Shown one piece after another: positions 7,843-17,027 of a DNA stretch of 64,000 bases (positions within the stretch are counted from its first letter, which is position 1; each line of letters opens with the position of its first letter). Below the pieces are notes generated by a model. The model saw only the letters and a list, made by a program, of their open reading frames with translations, did not search any database and had not been told where the DNA came from. Source of the DNA: Acidobacteriota bacterium (GTDB taxonomy: Bacteria > Acidobacteriota > Terriglobia > Bryobacterales > Bryobacteraceae). The stretch lies in the NCBI GenBank assembly GCA_026393985.1, contig JAPKZB010000006.1, positions 79,891-143,890 on the forward strand. The letters run 5' to 3'. A program made the position numbers and the translations under genes.

Positions 7843-10392
7843 ATGCCGTATCAGATTCGCCCCCACAAGGAATTTCTCGTTCAGCCCGCTTTACCGCCCG
7901 CTCTTCGCCGTCTCTCGGAACTCGCGTATAACCTGCTGTGGGTGTGGGATGGCAATTTGCGGGGTATGTTCCGCCGCCTCGATCCCACGGCGTGGCGCAA
8001 CAGCGGCCACAACCCGATCCTGATGCTGGGGCAGGTGCCGCAGGCGAGCCTTGAAAAAGCCGCCTCGGATCCGCGCCTCCTGGCGCTATATAAGAAAGCG
8101 TGCGAAGGGCTCGATTCCTACATGGACGCTTCGACGGCGGCCCAGTCCGAGAAGCTGATCGCCTATTTTTCGATGGAGTACGGCTTGGCCGAGTGCCTGC
8201 CGGTTTACTCGGGCGGCCTTGGGGTGCTGTCGGGCGATCACTTGAAAGCCTCCTCGGACCTCGATCTGCCCCTCGTTGGCGTCGGACTGCTCTACCAGAA
8301 GGGTTACCTGCGCCAGTCGCTGAACCAGGACGGCTGGCAGATTGAAAAATCGCCCGAAAACGACTTTTACACGCTCCCGATTCAGCCCGTCCACCGCGCC
8401 GACGGCTCGGATCTGGTCGTCTCCGTTCAGATGCCTACCGGGGAAGTCTTCGTCAAGGCGTGGGTGATCCGTGTTGGCCGCGTCAAGCTCTATCTGCTCG
8501 ACACCAACATCCCGCAGAACACGGCGCCGGAGAACCGGAACATTACCGATCAGCTCTACGGCGGCGACTCGCATACCCGCATCCGCCAGGAGATTGTCCT
8601 CGGCATTGGCGGCATGCGCGTACTCTCGGCGCTGGGTCTGGCCCCGACGGTGTTCCATATGAACGAGGGCCATTCGGCCTTCCTCGGCATCGAACGCATC
8701 CGGCTCAAGATGGCGGAAAACGGCCTGTCCTTTGACGAAGCCGTGGAAGCCGTCCGCGCCAACAACGTTTTCACAACGCACACCCCGGTGCCAGCCGGCA
8801 TCGATCTGTTCGACGCCGGCCTGCTGCACTACTATTTCGCCGATTACTGCGCCGCCGCCGGCATCCCCTACGAAGCGTTCTACAGCCTGGGGCGCCGCAA
8901 CCCGCACGATGGCGGCGAAGCGTTTTCGATGGCGATTCTCGCCATCAAGACGAGTTGCTGGCGCAACGGTGTCTCGGCGCTCCACGGCGTCGTCTCCCGC
9001 GAGATGTGGCAGGACCTATGGCCCCAGTTGCCTCCCGCCGAAGTACCCATCACTTCGGTCACCAACGGCGTCCACGTCTCCACCTGGCTCAACGGCGACC
9101 TCGCCAGCGTCTATGACAACTTTCTGCAGCCGGACTGGCGCGAGCATAGTGAGAACAAAGCCACCTGGGACCTGATTGACGACATCCCGGATCAAGAGAT
9201 CTGGGAGGCGCACAAGAAGCGCAAACGGCAGCTGATCGTCTTTGTCCGCAACCGCGCCACGGCCGCAGCGGTCGCCCGCAAGTCGTCGGCTTCCGAAGTC
9301 CGGCGCCTCTCCGACATCCTCGACCCCGAAGCCTTCACCGTCGGCTTTGCGCGCCGCTTTGCCACCTACAAGCGCGCTACGCTGATTTTCAAGGATCTTC
9401 CGCGCCTGAAGCGGCTGCTCACGAACAACCGCATGCCGGTGCAGATCCTCATCTCCGGCAAGGCCCACCCGAAGGACATCCCCGGAAAAACGCTCATCCG
9501 CGAAATCGTCCAACTCTCGCGTGACCCCGAGATCTCCCGCCGCCTCGTTTTCGTCGAGGACTACTCGATGCAGGTCGCCCGCGAACTCGTGCAGGGCGTT
9601 GATTTGTGGTTGAACAACCCGCGACGCGGCGAAGAGGCCTGCGGCACCTCCGGCATGAAGGCCGCTCTCAACGGCAACCCGAATCTTTCGGTGCTCGACG
9701 GCTGGTACGACGAGGCCTACGAGACGTCGGGCGGCTGGGCGATCGGCGACCGCGAGCCGTATTCCGAAGACCAGGAGGAGATGCACACGGCGGCGATTCT
9801 TTCGCTGCTCGAAAACGAGATTGTGCCGCTGTACTACTCCTCCCGCTCCGACGAGGTGCCGCACGAATGGGTCCGGCGCATGAAGCTGAGCCTCAAAAAC
9901 GTCACCCCGCAGTACGACGCCAAGCGGATGCTGCTTGAGTACTCCAAGCTTCTCTACGACCCCGCTCACGCCCACATGAAAGAGACGACCGCCAATGAGT
10001 ACGCGGCCGCCCGGCGATTGGCAGTCTGGGATAAGGAAGTGCACCGCGTCTGGAACCACATCCGGTTTGTCGAGATCGACGGCGGGGCGGCATCTACCAT
10101 TCAGACCGGTGGCGTGGTGCCGCTGCGGGCCGCTGTCGAACTGGCCGGGCTGACGCCGAACGATGTGCGTGTCGAAGCCGTCGTGGGCCGGGTTGACTCC
10201 GATGGCAACCTGGAAGACACCACGGTGATTCCGCTGCCGGTCATTGAAGAGCGCGGCGGCGTGCATCTGTTCGGCCAGGAGTATGCGCCCCGCCGCACCG
10301 GCCGCCTCGGCTTCTCCTTCCGGATCAGTTCGAACCACTATCGCGACCCCTTGACCCGGCCCACCAACGCCCTGCTCAAGTGGTCGGACTGA
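7843..10392 (+). CDS. glgP: Alpha-glucan phosphorylase (glycogen/maltodextrin phosphorylase)
   Basis: Phosphorolyses alpha-1,4-glucans to glucose-1-phosphate, PLP-dependent, 849 residues from the ATG at 7843. The N-terminal DUF3417 domain (about residues 10-110, RRLSELAYNLLWVWDGN) marks the long bacterial/archaeal alpha-glucan phosphorylase type. The GT35 core includes YSGGLGVLSGDHLKASSD, FHMNEGHSAF, FTTHTPVPAG and the cofactor lysine K606 in GTSGMKAALNGN. An extra C-terminal beta domain follows. An in-frame TTG at 7810 would add 11 residues not typical of the family. Its product would feed phosphoglucomutase, also encoded in this window. Confidence 0.95.
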   Translation: MPYQIRPHKEFLVQPALPPALRRLSELAYNLLWVWDGNLRGMFRRLDPTAWRNSGHNPILMLGQVPQASLEKAASDPRLLALYKKACEGLDSYMDASTAAQSEKLIAYFSMEYGLAECLPVYSGGLGVLSGDHLKASSDLDLPLVGVGLLYQKGYLRQSLNQDGWQIEKSPENDFYTLPIQPVHRADGSDLVVSVQMPTGEVFVKAWVIRVGRVKLYLLDTNIPQNTAPENRNITDQLYGGDSHTRIRQEIVLGIGGMRVLSALGLAPTVFHMNEGHSAFLGIERIRLKMAENGLSFDEAVEAVRANNVFTTHTPVPAGIDLFDAGLLHYYFADYCAAAGIPYEAFYSLGRRNPHDGGEAFSMAILAIKTSCWRNGVSALHGVVSREMWQDLWPQLPPAEVPITSVTNGVHVSTWLNGDLASVYDNFLQPDWREHSENKATWDLIDDIPDQEIWEAHKKRKRQLIVFVRNRATAAAVARKSSASEVRRLSDILDPEAFTVGFARRFATYKRATLIFKDLPRLKRLLTNNRMPVQILISGKAHPKDIPGKTLIREIVQLSRDPEISRRLVFVEDYSMQVARELVQGVDLWLNNPRRGEEACGTSGMKAALNGNPNLSVLDGWYDEAYETSGGWAIGDREPYSEDQEEMHTAAILSLLENEIVPLYYSSRSDEVPHEWVRRMKLSLKNVTPQYDAKRMLLEYSKLLYDPAHAHMKETTANEYAAARRLAVWDKEVHRVWNHIRFVEIDGGAASTIQTGGVVPLRAAVELAGLTPNDVRVEAVVGRVDSDGNLEDTTVIPLPVIEERGGVHLFGQEYAPRRTGRLGFSFRISSNHYRDPLTRPTNALLKWSD

Positions 10393-10420
10393 TTTTTATC
10401 ATGCAGCGAGAACCAGCCTG

Positions 10421-10885
10421 ATGGACGGCGACCGCAAATACCGACAACCCGGCTACCAGGAGCGGCGCGAGGCCGACCGCCCCGCCCCGCGCACCGGCGG
10501 CGAGGGTCCGGCCACGCCGCGCTTCGTCCGTAGCGTGGCGGCGAGCCGCTGTTTCAACTGCTCGAACGTCCTGCCCGCGGGCTTTGATTTCACAACGCCA
10601 TGCCCGAAATGCGCCGCTGCTTTGCACTGCTGCAGTCAGTGCGCTCACCTCGACTCCTCGGCCCGTTTTCAGTGCCTGCAGCCGATTCCGGAGCGGATGC
10701 CGTATAAGGATCGCGCCAACGAATGCGCCAGTTTTTCGCCGCGCATTACCGTCGCCCGGGACACGGCCGCCCCGGTGGCGCCGAGGGCGGCCGGCGCGCC
10801 GCTCGTGGCCGCGCCCAACGTCCCGCGCAAAGTGCAGGACGCCCGCGCCGCCTTCGACAATCTCTTCAAGAAAACTTCGGAATAG
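10421..10885 (+). CDS. Small zinc-ribbon protein, function unknown
   Basis: A 154-residue soluble protein with three cysteine pairs in its centre: CFNC, CPKC and CSQC, plus further cysteines (CLQ, NECASF), which should form at least one zinc ribbon. The N-terminal 35 residues are charged and probably disordered, and the C-terminal part is Ala/Pro-rich before a short helix DARAAFDNLFKKTSE. No catalytic motif is visible. It sits between the phosphorylase and the alcohol dehydrogenase on the same strand with short gaps, suggesting one transcription unit. A nucleic-acid-binding or protein-interaction role is possible but not shown. Confidence 0.75.
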   Translation: MDGDRKYRQPGYQERREADRPAPRTGGEGPATPRFVRSVAASRCFNCSNVLPAGFDFTTPCPKCAAALHCCSQCAHLDSSARFQCLQPIPERMPYKDRANECASFSPRITVARDTAAPVAPRAAGAPLVAAPNVPRKVQDARAAFDNLFKKTSE

Positions 10886-10890
10886 CTCCC

Positions 10891-11901
10891 GTGCGCCTTG
10901 CTCAGTTAATCGCCCAACACCGCTTCACCGTCGCTGACGCTCCGCCTCCGCCCATGCCCGGCCCCGGCGAGGTGCAGGTGCGCGTCCACGCCGTCGGTAT
11001 CTGTGGCTCCGACCTGCATAACTTCTCGGAGGGCTCGGTGGGCGATACCCCCAGCGTCTTTCCCATGGTGCTTGGCCACGAACCCACCGGGACCATCGTC
11101 GGCACCGGCGAACGGGTGATTCTCGAACCGGCCGTCTACTGCTACCACTGCGAGATGTGCCGGAGCGGCCGCCACAATCTCTGCGTCCACATTCGCTTCT
11201 ATAGCGCCGGGCCGGACCCGGGCTTCTTCCGCGACATCGTGAATCTGCCGGAGCACAACGTGCTGCCGCTGCCCGCCGGCCTCGGGTTTGCCGAGGGGAC
11301 GCTGTTTGAACCGCTCGCCATCGCCCTGCACAGCATGCAGTTCGTCAAACTGACGCCGGGCGAGACCGTGGCCGTCTGGGGCTGCGGTCCGATCGGCGTG
11401 CTGACGATTGCCGTGCTGCGGATGCAGGGCGCCCGCCGCATCTACGCCATCGACCCGGTGCCCCACCGGCGCGCCATGGCCACCGCCTACGGCGCCGATG
11501 TCGTGCTCACCCCGGGCGAGGCGCTGCCGGAGATCAAGAGCGCCTCGGGCGACCGCGGGGTCGACGTCGCCATCGACTGCGTCACCCGCGACGGCTCACT
11601 CGATGCCTGTTGTCTGGCCGTGGCGCGGGGCGGACGGGTGGTGGTCACCGGCATCCCCTCGGACCCCATGCCGGTAATCCACTTCCATGAACTCCGCCGC
11701 AAAGAGGTGCCCTTGTTCCCGGTCCGCCGCAGCAATCACGAAACACCGCTCGCGCTCGACCTGCTCCGCGAACGCCCCACGCTGTTCGGGCCCCTGGTGA
11801 CCCATCAGCGGCCACTCGAGGCCATCGAAGACGCGTTCCTGATGCTCGAGCACTACCGCGACAACGTCGGCAAAGCGGTCATCGATCTTACTGCTTCGTA
11901 G
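10891..11901 (+). CDS. Zinc-dependent alcohol/polyol dehydrogenase (MDR family)
   Basis: Medium-chain dehydrogenase/reductase of 336 residues that oxidises an alcohol or polyol with NAD(P). The catalytic zinc site is marked by C38 in GICGSD and by GHEPTG. The structural zinc lobe is present as four cysteines in CYHCEMCRSGRHNLC. The dinucleotide-binding motif is WGCGPIGVLT, followed by an acidic residue in YAIDPVP that favours NAD. Layout resembles sorbitol or threonine dehydrogenases, but the substrate cannot be fixed. The GTG at 10891 was chosen because it aligns with the family N-terminus and lies 5 bp after the previous stop. It ends with a 14 bp convergent overlap with the next gene. Confidence 0.88.
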   Translation: MRLAQLIAQHRFTVADAPPPPMPGPGEVQVRVHAVGICGSDLHNFSEGSVGDTPSVFPMVLGHEPTGTIVGTGERVILEPAVYCYHCEMCRSGRHNLCVHIRFYSAGPDPGFFRDIVNLPEHNVLPLPAGLGFAEGTLFEPLAIALHSMQFVKLTPGETVAVWGCGPIGVLTIAVLRMQGARRIYAIDPVPHRRAMATAYGADVVLTPGEALPEIKSASGDRGVDVAIDCVTRDGSLDACCLAVARGGRVVVTGIPSDPMPVIHFHELRRKEVPLFPVRRSNHETPLALDLLRERPTLFGPLVTHQRPLEAIEDAFLMLEHYRDNVGKAVIDLTAS

Positions 11902-12259
11902 CTGACCAGTCGATCTTCTGCATCTGTCCGCCCATCTCGGTCTCGGCCGCGCCCTTGATCTTGGCGCCGTCCACTTCCCCGGACATCTTGTAGGTCATCG
12001 ACCCACCATCCTGCCGATCCCGCTTCACCACGAAGGTGATCTTCTTGCCGTCGACTGCTCCCTCGGTGATCTTCAGCACCCGAGCCCCCGGGAATTCAAC
12101 GTTCCCGGTGAACTTCCCATCCGCCTCGGTGAGGGTCATCTTGGCGTCAACATTCTGTCCGCCCGGCCCCGCCATCGAGAACGTCCAGTTCCCATTCAGC
12201 AGATCAGCGCCGAAGGCCGCCACCGCCAGTCCCAATCCCAAGCCGATTCGCAATAACAT
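11888..12259 (-). CDS. Small exported beta-rich protein, function unknown
   Basis: A 123-residue protein with a clear signal peptide (MLLRIGLGLGLAVAAFGAD, cleavage probably after AFG) and then alternating polar/hydrophobic strands: GNWTFSMAG, AKMTLTEADGKFTGNVEFPG, KKITFVVKRDRQ, TYKMSGEVDGAKIKG. The pattern recalls the small lipocalin-like exported proteins that are common in acidobacteria, in which a strand measures or binds a ligand. No enzyme motif is seen. It overlaps the 3' end of the alcohol dehydrogenase gene by 14 bp on the opposite strand. Confidence 0.75.
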   Translation of the reverse strand: MLLRIGLGLGLAVAAFGADLLNGNWTFSMAGPGGQNVDAKMTLTEADGKFTGNVEFPGARVLKITEGAVDGKKITFVVKRDRQDGGSMTYKMSGEVDGAKIKGAAETEMGGQMQKIDWSATKQ

Positions 12260-12298
12260 CGCTTCAACGGATTACTGACCCGGCTCCAAGGATCTAAA

Positions 12299-13150
12299 TT
12301 ACTTTGCCCCCCGTGCCAACTCGAGCGCCCCCCACAAGACGCTGTCATCCCCCAGTTCCGCCGGCACGACATCCACCCGCGCCCGGCTCCACGCCGTAAT
12401 CTGCCGGCCCAACTCCGCCCGCAGCGGCCCAAACAACCGCTCCCCCGCCTTCGGGATCCCCCCGCCAATTACAATCCGCGCCGGGTTCAGCAGCATAATC
12501 CCCGCCTTCAACCCTCGCGCAAGGTCCACCACGTACCGCTCCACAAACGCCGGATCCTCAAGCAGTTCCCTGGCCGGCTTGCCGTAATCCCGCTCGAGCC
12601 ACAGCCCGCAGCACATCCGCTCAAAACACCCGTTCGACCCGCACAAACAGTCCGGCCCGTCCGGCCGCACCGTCAGGTGCCCGATCTCCCCGGCATAGGA
12701 ATCCGCCCCGCGGTACAACCCGTGCTCGGTCAAAATCCCCCCGCCGATTCCCGTCGACAGCGTCATGTAGAACAGCGGCCGCTTCCCCCGCCCCGCGCCC
12801 CAGATCCCTTCCCCCAGCGCCCCCACGTTCGCGTCGTTATCCATCACGACCGGCACGCCTAACTCCGCCCGCACAAACCCCGGCAGGTCCACGCCCGTCC
12901 ACCCGCCCACGTGCGTCGACAGCGTCACCCGCTGCGTCGGCCAGTCCACCGGACCGCCAAACCCAATCCCGCAGCGCTCCACCGGGAACTCCTCGCACCA
13001 CCCCTTACCAATCTCGGCAATCCGGGCCAGCATCCATTCGCTGCCCCCCTCCCGGTTCGTCGCCCGGCTCTCGCGCCGCACCATGCGGTCCCCGGCAAAC
13101 ACCGCCATTGTGAACTTCGTCCCGCCGATATCAATCGCGATCGTGTGCAT
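12299..13150 (-). CDS. ROK family sugar kinase
   Basis: ROK (repressor/ORF/kinase) family protein of 283 residues without a DNA-binding domain, hence a sugar kinase such as glucokinase or fructokinase. The phosphate-binding loop is IAIDIGGTKFTMAVF; the catalytic aspartate lies in MDNDANVGALGEG; LSTGIGGGI is the second ATP motif. The ROK zinc site is present: GHLTV histidine and the cysteine cluster CLCGSNGCFE. It starts 20 bp inside the 3' end of the PfkB-type kinase gene, so it is the last gene of a HAD-PfkB-ROK operon. The sugar substrate cannot be told from sequence. Confidence 0.9.
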   Translation of the reverse strand: MHTIAIDIGGTKFTMAVFAGDRMVRRESRATNREGGSEWMLARIAEIGKGWCEEFPVERCGIGFGGPVDWPTQRVTLSTHVGGWTGVDLPGFVRAELGVPVVMDNDANVGALGEGIWGAGRGKRPLFYMTLSTGIGGGILTEHGLYRGADSYAGEIGHLTVRPDGPDCLCGSNGCFERMCCGLWLERDYGKPARELLEDPAFVERYVVDLARGLKAGIMLLNPARIVIGGGIPKAGERLFGPLRAELGRQITAWSRARVDVVPAELGDDSVLWGALELARGAK

Positions 13151-14087
13151 CCCGCAGCAGCTCCTCCGGCGACGCCGTCCCCGTCCCCTTCTTCATAATC
13201 GTGATCGCCGCCACCTGGTTGCCGAACTGCGCCGCCCGCACCTGTTTCCCCGTTACCGCCAGCGCGCACACCGCGCCCGCCGTAAAGCTATCGCCCGCCC
13301 CGCAGATATCCACCGGCTTCTCCACCGGACGCGTTGCCACCCACGTATCGCCTTCGGCCGTAAACAGCCGCGCCCCGCGCCCCCCGTGCGTCACCAGCAG
13401 CAGCGGCGATGCCGTCCACTCCCGCAGCCGCGCGAAGTCCACCTCGCCGAACGCCCGCCGGCAAGCCTCGACGGCCTCCTGCTCATTCGGCTTCAGAATC
13501 ACCCCGCGGAAGTGCTCGGCCCGCGCCCGCGAATCCACCCATACGAGCTTGCCGCGGATGGCCTCCCGCACCGCCGGGGTCACCACGCCCCCCGCCGCCG
13601 TCTCGGCCTGGTCGGAGACGATGACCGCGTCCCACTCCCCGTCCAACTGCGCGATCAGCGCCCGCTCCACCTCGGCCCCCAGCGGCCGGTTCCTGATGAA
13701 GTCCAGCCGCGGCTGGTCCTCCTCGCCCGTTGCGCCGTTGATCACCTTCGTGTAGGTGAAAGTCTGCACCTCCGGGGCCTCCACCAGCCGCGAGCCGTCA
13801 ATGCCGCGCGCGGCGAGCGCCTGCCGCAGCTCCCAGCCGAAGCCGTCGCGGCCCACCACGCCCACCACCGAAATCTGCCCCACCCCCAGCGCCGCCAGGT
13901 TGTTCGCAATCGTGCCGCCCGCCCCCGGCGTCACCTCGACGCTCGTCACGGCCACGCGCGGAATGCCCGTCTCGGCCGAAGGCAGCGCTTCGGCCGGGTC
14001 GTAGTGGCACCAGCGGTCCAGGCAGATATCGCCGACCACGAGCACGCGCAGGGCTCGCAGCCGATCGAGAATCTCCGCCGTCTTCAT
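13131..14087 (-). CDS. PfkB family carbohydrate kinase, HldE/RfaE N-domain-like
   Basis: Ribokinase-family sugar kinase of 318 residues. It begins RVLVVGDICLDRWCHYDP, the pattern seen in the kinase half of HldE (D-glycero-D-manno-heptose-7-phosphate kinase). The diglycine hinge is GAGGTIANNLAALG and the catalytic signature is DICGAGDSFTAGAVCAL, whose aspartate is the base. No adenylyltransferase domain follows. The ATG at 14087 overlaps the stop of the HAD gene (ATGA) and replaces a longer upstream possibility. With the phosphatase and ROK neighbours this looks like a sugar-phosphate salvage or heptose-type pathway; the assignment to heptose is an inference. Confidence 0.85.
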   Translation of the reverse strand: MKTAEILDRLRALRVLVVGDICLDRWCHYDPAEALPSAETGIPRVAVTSVEVTPGAGGTIANNLAALGVGQISVVGVVGRDGFGWELRQALAARGIDGSRLVEAPEVQTFTYTKVINGATGEEDQPRLDFIRNRPLGAEVERALIAQLDGEWDAVIVSDQAETAAGGVVTPAVREAIRGKLVWVDSRARAEHFRGVILKPNEQEAVEACRRAFGEVDFARLREWTASPLLLVTHGGRGARLFTAEGDTWVATRPVEKPVDICGAGDSFTAGAVCALAVTGKQVRAAQFGNQVAAITIMKKGTGTASPEELLRDAHDRD

Positions 14088-14890
14088 TGCGGAAACAGGC
14101 TGCTCAGCAGTAGTTCCGTGTTGGCGTAGTGCGGCACAATCCAATCCGCGCCCACCCCCACCAGGCGGTTCCGCTTCCAGTCGTCCACTTTCTCGCAGGC
14201 CGGCTCGTCGGAGGCCACGCCCACGGCCACCCCGCCTACTTCCTTCACCACCTGCACCTCGACGTACCCGTCGCCGAAGGCCAGAAACTCCTCGCCCCGG
14301 TGTTCGGCCGAATCGACGATTTTCTTAACAAGAATTGCCTTTGAAAACGCCTTCAAATCGTCGAGCGCGCCGAATACGCCGCCGTCGAAATAATCGTGAA
14401 TACCCAGCAGCTTGGCCTCCCGCACCACGTCGGCGTGGTCGGTGCCGCTCGCCAGATAGAGCTTCAAGCCCCGCTCCTTCAGGCTGTCCAGCAGCGCCCG
14501 GCTGCCCGGCACCAGCCACTCCTCGGGCGCCGTCCGCCCGCTCTCTAGGCCCTCGAGGCGCCCCTTGATGCGCTCCATCAGCGCGTCCAGGTACATTTTC
14601 TTATAGACCTTCGGCTCCGCCGGCGTCCCGCCGCGCTTAGCGATCTGCTCGGCGAACTCCATCATCTGGTAGATCGTCTCTTTGCCCGTCAGCCGGCCGA
14701 CGTACTCTTTGACAATCTCGGTCAGCTCCGCCTCGGTCTCGCCGGTCTTGAGGTCTGTCAGAATCTCGACCATCATCGGCACCATGATCTCCACCCAGCC
14801 GGAGCGGATGGTCGACAGGGTCCCATCAAAATCAAATAGCACCACCCGGGCGCTGTGAGCGGTTACGCCGGGGCGCAAATGTTCAATCAT
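14084..14890 (-). CDS. HAD-superfamily phosphatase
   Basis: Haloacid dehalogenase-type phosphohydrolase of 268 residues. Motif I is LFDFDGTLS with the nucleophilic and acid/base aspartates, motif II is LYLASGTDH, motif III lysine lies in the region LKAFSKAILVKK, and motif IV is FGDGYVEVQ. An inserted helical cap domain occupies about residues 30-130. It is the first gene of a three-gene unit with a PfkB and a ROK kinase, joined by a 4 bp overlap to the PfkB gene, and probably dephosphorylates a sugar phosphate in the same pathway. Confidence 0.85.
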   Translation of the reverse strand: MIEHLRPGVTAHSARVVLFDFDGTLSTIRSGWVEIMVPMMVEILTDLKTGETEAELTEIVKEYVGRLTGKETIYQMMEFAEQIAKRGGTPAEPKVYKKMYLDALMERIKGRLEGLESGRTAPEEWLVPGSRALLDSLKERGLKLYLASGTDHADVVREAKLLGIHDYFDGGVFGALDDLKAFSKAILVKKIVDSAEHRGEEFLAFGDGYVEVQVVKEVGGVAVGVASDEPACEKVDDWKRNRLVGVGADWIVPHYANTELLLSSLFPQ

Positions 14891-14918
14891 GCTTCCCTCA
14901 GTTTAGCGAACGCTCCCC

Positions 14919-15653
14919 CTACCAGGGGAGTGTTTCGGCCATATGGAAGTAGCCGCCGGTGGGTCCGTCCTCGGGCAGCGTCGCCAGCCAGACGCTGGTT
15001 TTGGCTCCATCGGCCAGCTCCATTGGCGCCTCCGGGCCGCCCATATCGGTCTTCACCCAGCCCGGGTGCGCGCTGTTGACCTTGATCGCGGTATCCCGCA
15101 GCGCGTGCGCCAGGTGCACCGTGTAACCGTTCAGCGCCGTCTTCGACACGTTATAGGCAAACGCCTTCGAGCCATAGATGGGCGAATCGGGCGTAGCGTG
15201 CAGGGTGAGCGAGGCGAGAATACTCGACACGTTCACAATCCGCCCCGCCTCGCTCTTCCGCAGCAGCGGCAGCATCGCCTGCGTCAGCGCAATCACCCCG
15301 AAAAAGTTGCTGTCAAAAGTCTCCCGCACCGTCACGAGCGGTACTGACAAGGTCGTGTTCACGCCGAAGCCACCCTCATCGAGCAGCACCCCGGCGTTGT
15401 TTACCAGTATGTCCAGCCGTCCGAACCGGCTTTCAATCACATGTGCCGCGTTGAAGATATCCGCCGCGCTGGTCACATCGAGCGCAATGCCCTCCACCGG
15501 CCATCCCTCGGCCAACAACGCCCGGGCGGCCGCATCGCTCTTGTTCAGGTCGCGCGCCCCGACGATGACGTGGATCCCCTGCTGCGCCAACTGGCGCGCC
15601 GTCTCGAGGCCGATCCCTTTGCCGGCCCCGGTCACTAACGCAATTTTCCGCAT
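14919..15653 (-). CDS. Short-chain dehydrogenase/reductase
   Basis: Classical SDR of 244 residues with the cofactor motif TGAGKGIG near the N-terminus, NNAG at the fourth strand, catalytic serine in IVNVSSILASL and the YxxxK pair in AYNVSKTAL. The arginine in VGARD after the second strand favours NADPH. Resembles carbonyl-reductase-like SDRs. Substrate unknown. It stands alone between the HAD operon and the DUF1552 gene, all on the minus strand. Confidence 0.9.
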   Translation of the reverse strand: MRKIALVTGAGKGIGLETARQLAQQGIHVIVGARDLNKSDAAARALLAEGWPVEGIALDVTSAADIFNAAHVIESRFGRLDILVNNAGVLLDEGGFGVNTTLSVPLVTVRETFDSNFFGVIALTQAMLPLLRKSEAGRIVNVSSILASLTLHATPDSPIYGSKAFAYNVSKTALNGYTVHLAHALRDTAIKVNSAHPGWVKTDMGGPEAPMELADGAKTSVWLATLPEDGPTGGYFHMAETLPW

Positions 15654-15692
15654 ACAGGTCTGATGTCGCAGACCTGCTGCGGGATGCAGCCG

Positions 15693-17027
15693 CTAGATCT
15701 CCACAATCCGCGTCGACGCATCGCCGAACTTCTCGAGCTGCACGCCCATCCGGTCCATCAGCGCCAGATAGAGGCTGCAGGCCCGGCGGTTGTCGTCGCC
15801 CTTTTCAAGGTAATCCAGGTTCCGGCCCGGCCGCAGCGAACCGCCGCCCTTGCCCGCCAGCAGAATCGGCAGCTGGTCGGCACCGTGCGAATCGCCGTCG
15901 AACAGGCTCGACGCCAGCGTCAGCATCGAACTGTCGAGAATCGACTGTCCGCCTTCGTCAATCTGCTTCAACCGGTCCACCAGATAAGCGAACTGCGCCA
16001 CGTGATACTGGTTCGTCTTCAGATACATCGCCTCGGCCGCCGGGGCCTTCTGGTTGTGCGTCAGGTCCAGGTGCAGCGCGCCCTTGACGCCTTCGACAAA
16101 CCGGAAGTTCATCTGCGACAGGTCGTTGTTCAGCATCAGCGTAATGATGCGGGTCTTGTCCATCTGGAAGGCCAGCACCATCAGGTCCAGCATCAGCTTC
16201 ATGTGCTGCGGCACGTCCTGCGGCAGCGCCTCGGCCGGCCGCTCCATGTTCGGCTTGTCCAGCGTCGGCCGCCAGCCTTCCAGGCGCTCGTCCTTGGCCG
16301 CCCGCTCAATCCGCTTCTCGATGTCGCGGATTGATTCGAGATACTCGCCCAGCTTGGTCCGGTCGCCGCCGTTGATCTTCGGCTGCAGGTCCCGCGCCTC
16401 CTGCCGCACGGCGTCGAGAATGCTGCGGTCCACCTTCCGGCCCGTCCCGTCGCCCACCAGCAGGTCGAACGTCCGCGCCGGATAGATCTCCTTGGTCGCC
16501 GGCCGCGAAGGGGTCGCCCACGAGATGCAGGATCCATAGATCATCGAGAGGCCGTCTTCGAGGCGCAGTTCGTTCGGCTCAATCCCCAGCGCCAGACTCG
16601 GCACCGCCGTCTGCCCGCCAATCCGCTGCGAGAGAATCTGGTCAAAACTCGTACCGACGCGTATGTCCGCCGGGTCCAGGCTCACCTTCGCGCCCGAAAG
16701 CAGATTGGGCGAACGGCCCAGATGCGGGCTCGTCGAAATGAACGCCTGATGGTGGTAGAGGCCTTTGATGAAGGTGTAGTCGCCCGCGTGCGGCGCCATC
16801 GGAGCCAGCGCCGGGCCGATCTTCATCTCCCGCCCTTCGCCCTTCGCCCACCAGTGCTCCGGCTCCACGCCGTTCGAGAAGTAGATCGTCGCAAAGCGCA
16901 CCGGCGGCTTGGCCGCCTTCGTCTGCGCTCCGGCCAGCGACTCCATCCACGGCAGCGCCAACGCCACGCCCGCCCCTCGCAGAAAACGCCGCCGCGAAGT
17001 TTCCGGCCTGCTGGTCCTGATGATCAT
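15693..17027 (-). CDS. DUF1552 exported protein
   Basis: A 444-residue protein with a clear twin-arginine signal peptide ([18 protein letters not shown]) and a DUF1552 body, recognised from the order [39 protein letters not shown], and the ending IVEI. It belongs to the sulfatase/alkaline-phosphatase-like superfamily of secreted proteins found in planctomycetes and acidobacteria, with no established reaction. It is coupled by a 4 bp ATGA overlap to the DUF1592-type cytochrome protein upstream, and the two are a constant pair in these phyla, so a periplasmic partnership is likely. Confidence 0.9.
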   Translation of the reverse strand: MIIRTSRPETSRRRFLRGAGVALALPWMESLAGAQTKAAKPPVRFATIYFSNGVEPEHWWAKGEGREMKIGPALAPMAPHAGDYTFIKGLYHHQAFISTSPHLGRSPNLLSGAKVSLDPADIRVGTSFDQILSQRIGGQTAVPSLALGIEPNELRLEDGLSMIYGSCISWATPSRPATKEIYPARTFDLLVGDGTGRKVDRSILDAVRQEARDLQPKINGGDRTKLGEYLESIRDIEKRIERAAKDERLEGWRPTLDKPNMERPAEALPQDVPQHMKLMLDLMVLAFQMDKTRIITLMLNNDLSQMNFRFVEGVKGALHLDLTHNQKAPAAEAMYLKTNQYHVAQFAYLVDRLKQIDEGGQSILDSSMLTLASSLFDGDSHGADQLPILLAGKGGGSLRPGRNLDYLEKGDDNRRACSLYLALMDRMGVQLEKFGDASTRIVEI